The notes beneath the pieces were generated by a model. It was not told the origin of the DNA. It worked only from the letters and a program-made list of their open reading frames with translations, and did not search any database. DNA of 64,000 nt from Peteryoungia rhizophila (GTDB taxonomy: Bacteria > Pseudomonadota > Alphaproteobacteria > Rhizobiales > Rhizobiaceae), in contig NZ_STGT01000003.1 of the NCBI RefSeq assembly GCF_004912145.1, positions 310,001-374,000 of the forward strand. Direction: 5' to 3'. Made by a program: the position numbers and the translations under genes. Each line of letters opens with the position of its first letter. Within the stretch, counting starts at the first letter, position 1. This document shows positions 62,142 through 64,000 of this stretch, one piece after another.

Positions 62142-62423
62142 ATGAAACAGGTTGAAGCTATCTCGCGGCACAATTGGCTTGCACCCAATGTCCGGGGCGG
62201 CCTCGCTCTTCATCTTCGGCTCGACGGCGGGCGACAAGCGACACCAACAAGTGATCTGGACCTATTCATTGATCATGATCCAGCCCAGAAATTTTCCCTG
62301 ATCGAACTCATCGGCATCCAGCAGTTTCTGAAGCAGGAACTTCGATCGCGATCGATCTCACGACATAGCCTGCACCCCATGCTAAGAGCCGATATCGAGC
62401 AGTCCGCGCTTGGGGTGTTTTGA
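62142..62423 (+). pseudogene. frameshifted MNT-type nucleotidyltransferase
   Basis: The downstream frame gives ATPTSDLDLFIDHDPAQKFS and SLHPMLRADIEQSALGVF, the Asp-x-Asp and end of MNT-domain (MinT/HEPN-partner) nucleotidyltransferases. The matching start, ASLFIFGSTA (the GS active-site motif), is read at 62200-62229 in another frame that begins at an ATG at 62188. One missing base near 62230 would join them. No HEPN partner follows. It appears to be a decayed toxin-antitoxin-like module, or a sequencing error. Confidence 0.7.
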
Positions 62424-62464
62424 CTGGTTCAGATACATCAGAAATGGGTGCATGAGGAGCGAAG

Positions 62465-63154
62465 GTGACGGAGCCTACAATCACAGACCGGCCTCAGCTC
62501 TACGGCGCCGATTACAGTGTTTACGTCCGCATCGCCCGCCTTGCTCTGCTGGAAAAAGGCGTGGCGCATGACCTGGTGCCGGTCGACATCTTTGCCGAAG
62601 GCGGAATGCGCGACTCTCACCTGGCGCGGCATCCCTTCGGCAAGATCCCGGCCTTCGAACACGGTGATTTCCATCTCTATGAGACCGGCGCCATTACCCG
62701 CTATGTCGACGAGGCTTTCGACGGGCCGGCGCTTCAGCCCGCCGATGCAAAGTCGCGGGCGCGGATGAACCAGATCATCAGCATTGCGGACGGCTATGTT
62801 TATCCGCACCTGGTCTGGGGGCTCTATGTGGAATGCATCGAAAAGCCGAAGCGTGGGGAAGCCCTGGATGAGGATCGCGTGGAGAGTGCACGCGGCGTCG
62901 CCCTGATCTCGCTCACCGTGCTCGCCGGTCTGCTTTCCGACCACCGATGGATGTGTGGAGACAGGCTGACGCTGGCGGATCTCTATCTGGCGCCGATGAT
63001 CGACTATGCCGTGGAGGTGCCGGAGCTTCGCGAGATGTTTGCGGAACACCGCAACCTCGGAGATTGGTGGCAGAGGGTGACGGCGCTCGACAGTTTTCGG
63101 GACACGCAGCCCTCATCGTGGCGCCAAAAATCCGCTAATTTCCTATTTGCCTAA
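62465..63154 (+). CDS. glutathione S-transferase family protein
   Basis: 229 aa from a GTG at 62465, with GAGGAG ten bases before. QLYGADYSVYVRIARLALLE, FGKIPAFEHGDFHLYETGAI, TRYVDE are the thioredoxin-like domain with the cis-Pro and ET glutathione-binding motif; the helical domain has CGDRLTLADLYLAPMIDY. The substrate is unknown. Confidence 0.92.
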   Translation: MTEPTITDRPQLYGADYSVYVRIARLALLEKGVAHDLVPVDIFAEGGMRDSHLARHPFGKIPAFEHGDFHLYETGAITRYVDEAFDGPALQPADAKSRARMNQIISIADGYVYPHLVWGLYVECIEKPKRGEALDEDRVESARGVALISLTVLAGLLSDHRWMCGDRLTLADLYLAPMIDYAVEVPELREMFAEHRNLGDWWQRVTALDSFRDTQPSSWRQKSANFLFA

Positions 63155-63175
63155 TTTCCTATTTTCTCCGCCCTG

Positions 63176-64000
63176 TCATGGGGCGTTCTCTGCTCCCTCC
63201 CCCAGCCAGGCCACGAAAGCCTTCACGGCCGGACGTTTCGCCGCCGCTGGCGAGACCGTGGCGAAATAGGCGGTGCCGAGGTCCAGCGCCCCGTCGGGCC
63301 AGGACCTCAGGCTGCCGTCGGCGACGAGGGTGTCGGTGATCGAGCGCCAGCCGAGCATCAGGCCACGACCGTCGAGGGCCGCTTGAACAGCCTGGACGTA
63401 GTTGTCGAAGATGTGGGATGGCCCGCGCGGCTTGGGCAGCTCGCGTCTCGCAAGATAATCGGTCCAGCCTTCCCAGTGACGGCCCTCGACGGTGCGGACA
63501 TGGATGAGCGGGGCGGCGTTCAGCCCCTCGCCTTTTGCCAGCAGGCTTTCGACCAAAGCCGGGCGACCGACGGGGCAGACGGTCTCATCGAAGAGGCGCA
63601 GCGTCGTGCCGTCGGTCCAGGTGCCGCGGCCGTAGCGCAGGACGAGATCGGTGCCGGGCCACATCTGCGGCAGGTCGGTGGGTGGGACCTGGACATTGAC
63701 GACATAACCGGGATGGCGGGCGTAGAAATCGCTGAGGCGCGGCATCAGCCAGTGGGTGGCGAGGCCCATGGTGCAGGCGACGGTCAAGCGCTGATCTTCG
63801 AGGCCGGTGCTGGTGCGGATTTCCTCGATCGTGTCGGCGATCAGGTCGAGGCCGTCGCGGGTGGCGCGGGCAAGTTGCTGGCCGGGCTCGGTGAGCCTTG
63901 CGGGCCGCGTCGAGCGGTCGATCAGGACGGCGCCGACATGGTCCTCCAGCGCCTTCAGCGCCTGCGTGACGGCGGGCTGCGTGACGTTCAGGGCGCTTGC
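63176..64000 (-). CDS. LysR-family regulator (5' end off window)
   Basis: The frame is open from 63176 to the right edge. At the edge ASALNVTQPAVTQALKALED then HVGAVLIDRSTRPARLTEPG is the LysR helix-turn-helix. The effector domain (TVACTMGLATHWLMPRLSDF; PDGALDLGTAYFATVSPAAA) is of the GcvA type. It converges on the GST gene. The start codon lies beyond the window. Confidence 0.93.
   Translation of the reverse strand, partial: ASALNVTQPAVTQALKALEDHVGAVLIDRSTRPARLTEPGQQLARATRDGLDLIADTIEEIRTSTGLEDQRLTVACTMGLATHWLMPRLSDFYARHPGYVVNVQVPPTDLPQMWPGTDLVLRYGRGTWTDGTTLRLFDETVCPVGRPALVESLLAKGEGLNAAPLIHVRTVEGRHWEGWTDYLARRELPKPRGPSHIFDNYVQAVQAALDGRGLMLGWRSITDTLVADGSLRSWPDGALDLGTAYFATVSPAAAKRPAVKAFVAWLGEGAENAP

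Noticed and set aside
1..64000. CRISPR arrays, rRNA genes or insertion sequences with transposase
   Set aside because: No regularly spaced direct repeats, no rRNA core sequences and no transposase frame were seen; the repeated elements found are junction units and one intergenic repeat pair.

Overview
The window is alphaproteobacterial, most likely a Rhizobiaceae chromosome (Rhizobium/Agrobacterium group). I infer this from GC-rich coding, an adenosylcobalamin-dependent ribonucleotide reductase as RNR, and the set of housekeeping genes on the right. It has two parts: an integrated siphovirus-type prophage from the left edge to about 39.7 kb, and host chromosome from there to 64 kb.

Prophage, left to right. 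A GH24 endolysin is cut by the left edge. Next come two plus-strand genes that look like lysogenic-conversion cargo: a methyltransferase-like protein and an OafA-type acyltransferase. The late block follows on the minus strand (3.7-22.4 kb), read right to left as HNH nuclease, small and large terminase, a fused prohead protease-capsid, portal, a collagen-like protein, head-tail connectors, tail tube, tail assembly chaperones with a readable -1 frameshift site, tape measure, tail tip, and a fibre ending in an SGNH esterase. At 22.4-29.7 kb lie a NusG/RfaH-like protein, a replication protein, a DNA methylase-like protein, GcrA-like and CII-like regulators and a hairpin-dense stretch. The immunity region (29.4-31.1 kb) has a Cro-like gene, a CI/LexA-type repressor, a secreted protein, and four copies of one palindromic operator; two of them sit exactly in the 17-bp spacers of the outward promoters. 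The rightward early operon (31.2-37.4 kb) is a run of overlapping small genes, several joined by the same repeated junction sequence, ending with an AlpA-like excisionase and a tyrosine integrase. A membrane-anchored protein with a paralogue at 25.1 kb is the last phage gene. The right end abuts the 5' half of a tRNA-Leu(UAA) gene, broken in its anticodon arm; the left attachment site is outside the window.

Host part. It holds a PilZ protein, WrbA, a MoaB/CinA-like protein, a universal stress protein with an FNR/FixK-type box, xanthine phosphoribosyltransferase, a membrane protein with a PQQ-type sugar dehydrogenase, an ArsR/SRPBCC pair with two operators, a DUF1206 membrane protein, an NAD-binding oxidoreductase, a chemotaxis receptor, NrdJ with a tandem NrdR box, an unknown protein whose end lies in a repeat element, a long GC-rich hairpin region without a convincing gene, a DUF1883 protein, RarA, a Do-like protease, a serine hydrolase, a small secreted protein, a frameshifted nucleotidyltransferase, a GST and a partial LysR regulator.

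The clearest unexplained material is in the prophage: the two membrane/pentapeptide-like paralogues, the hairpin region behind the Cro-like gene, the shuffled small early genes, and the pairing of an acyltransferase with an esterase on the tail. All function calls come from reading sequence; no database search was run.
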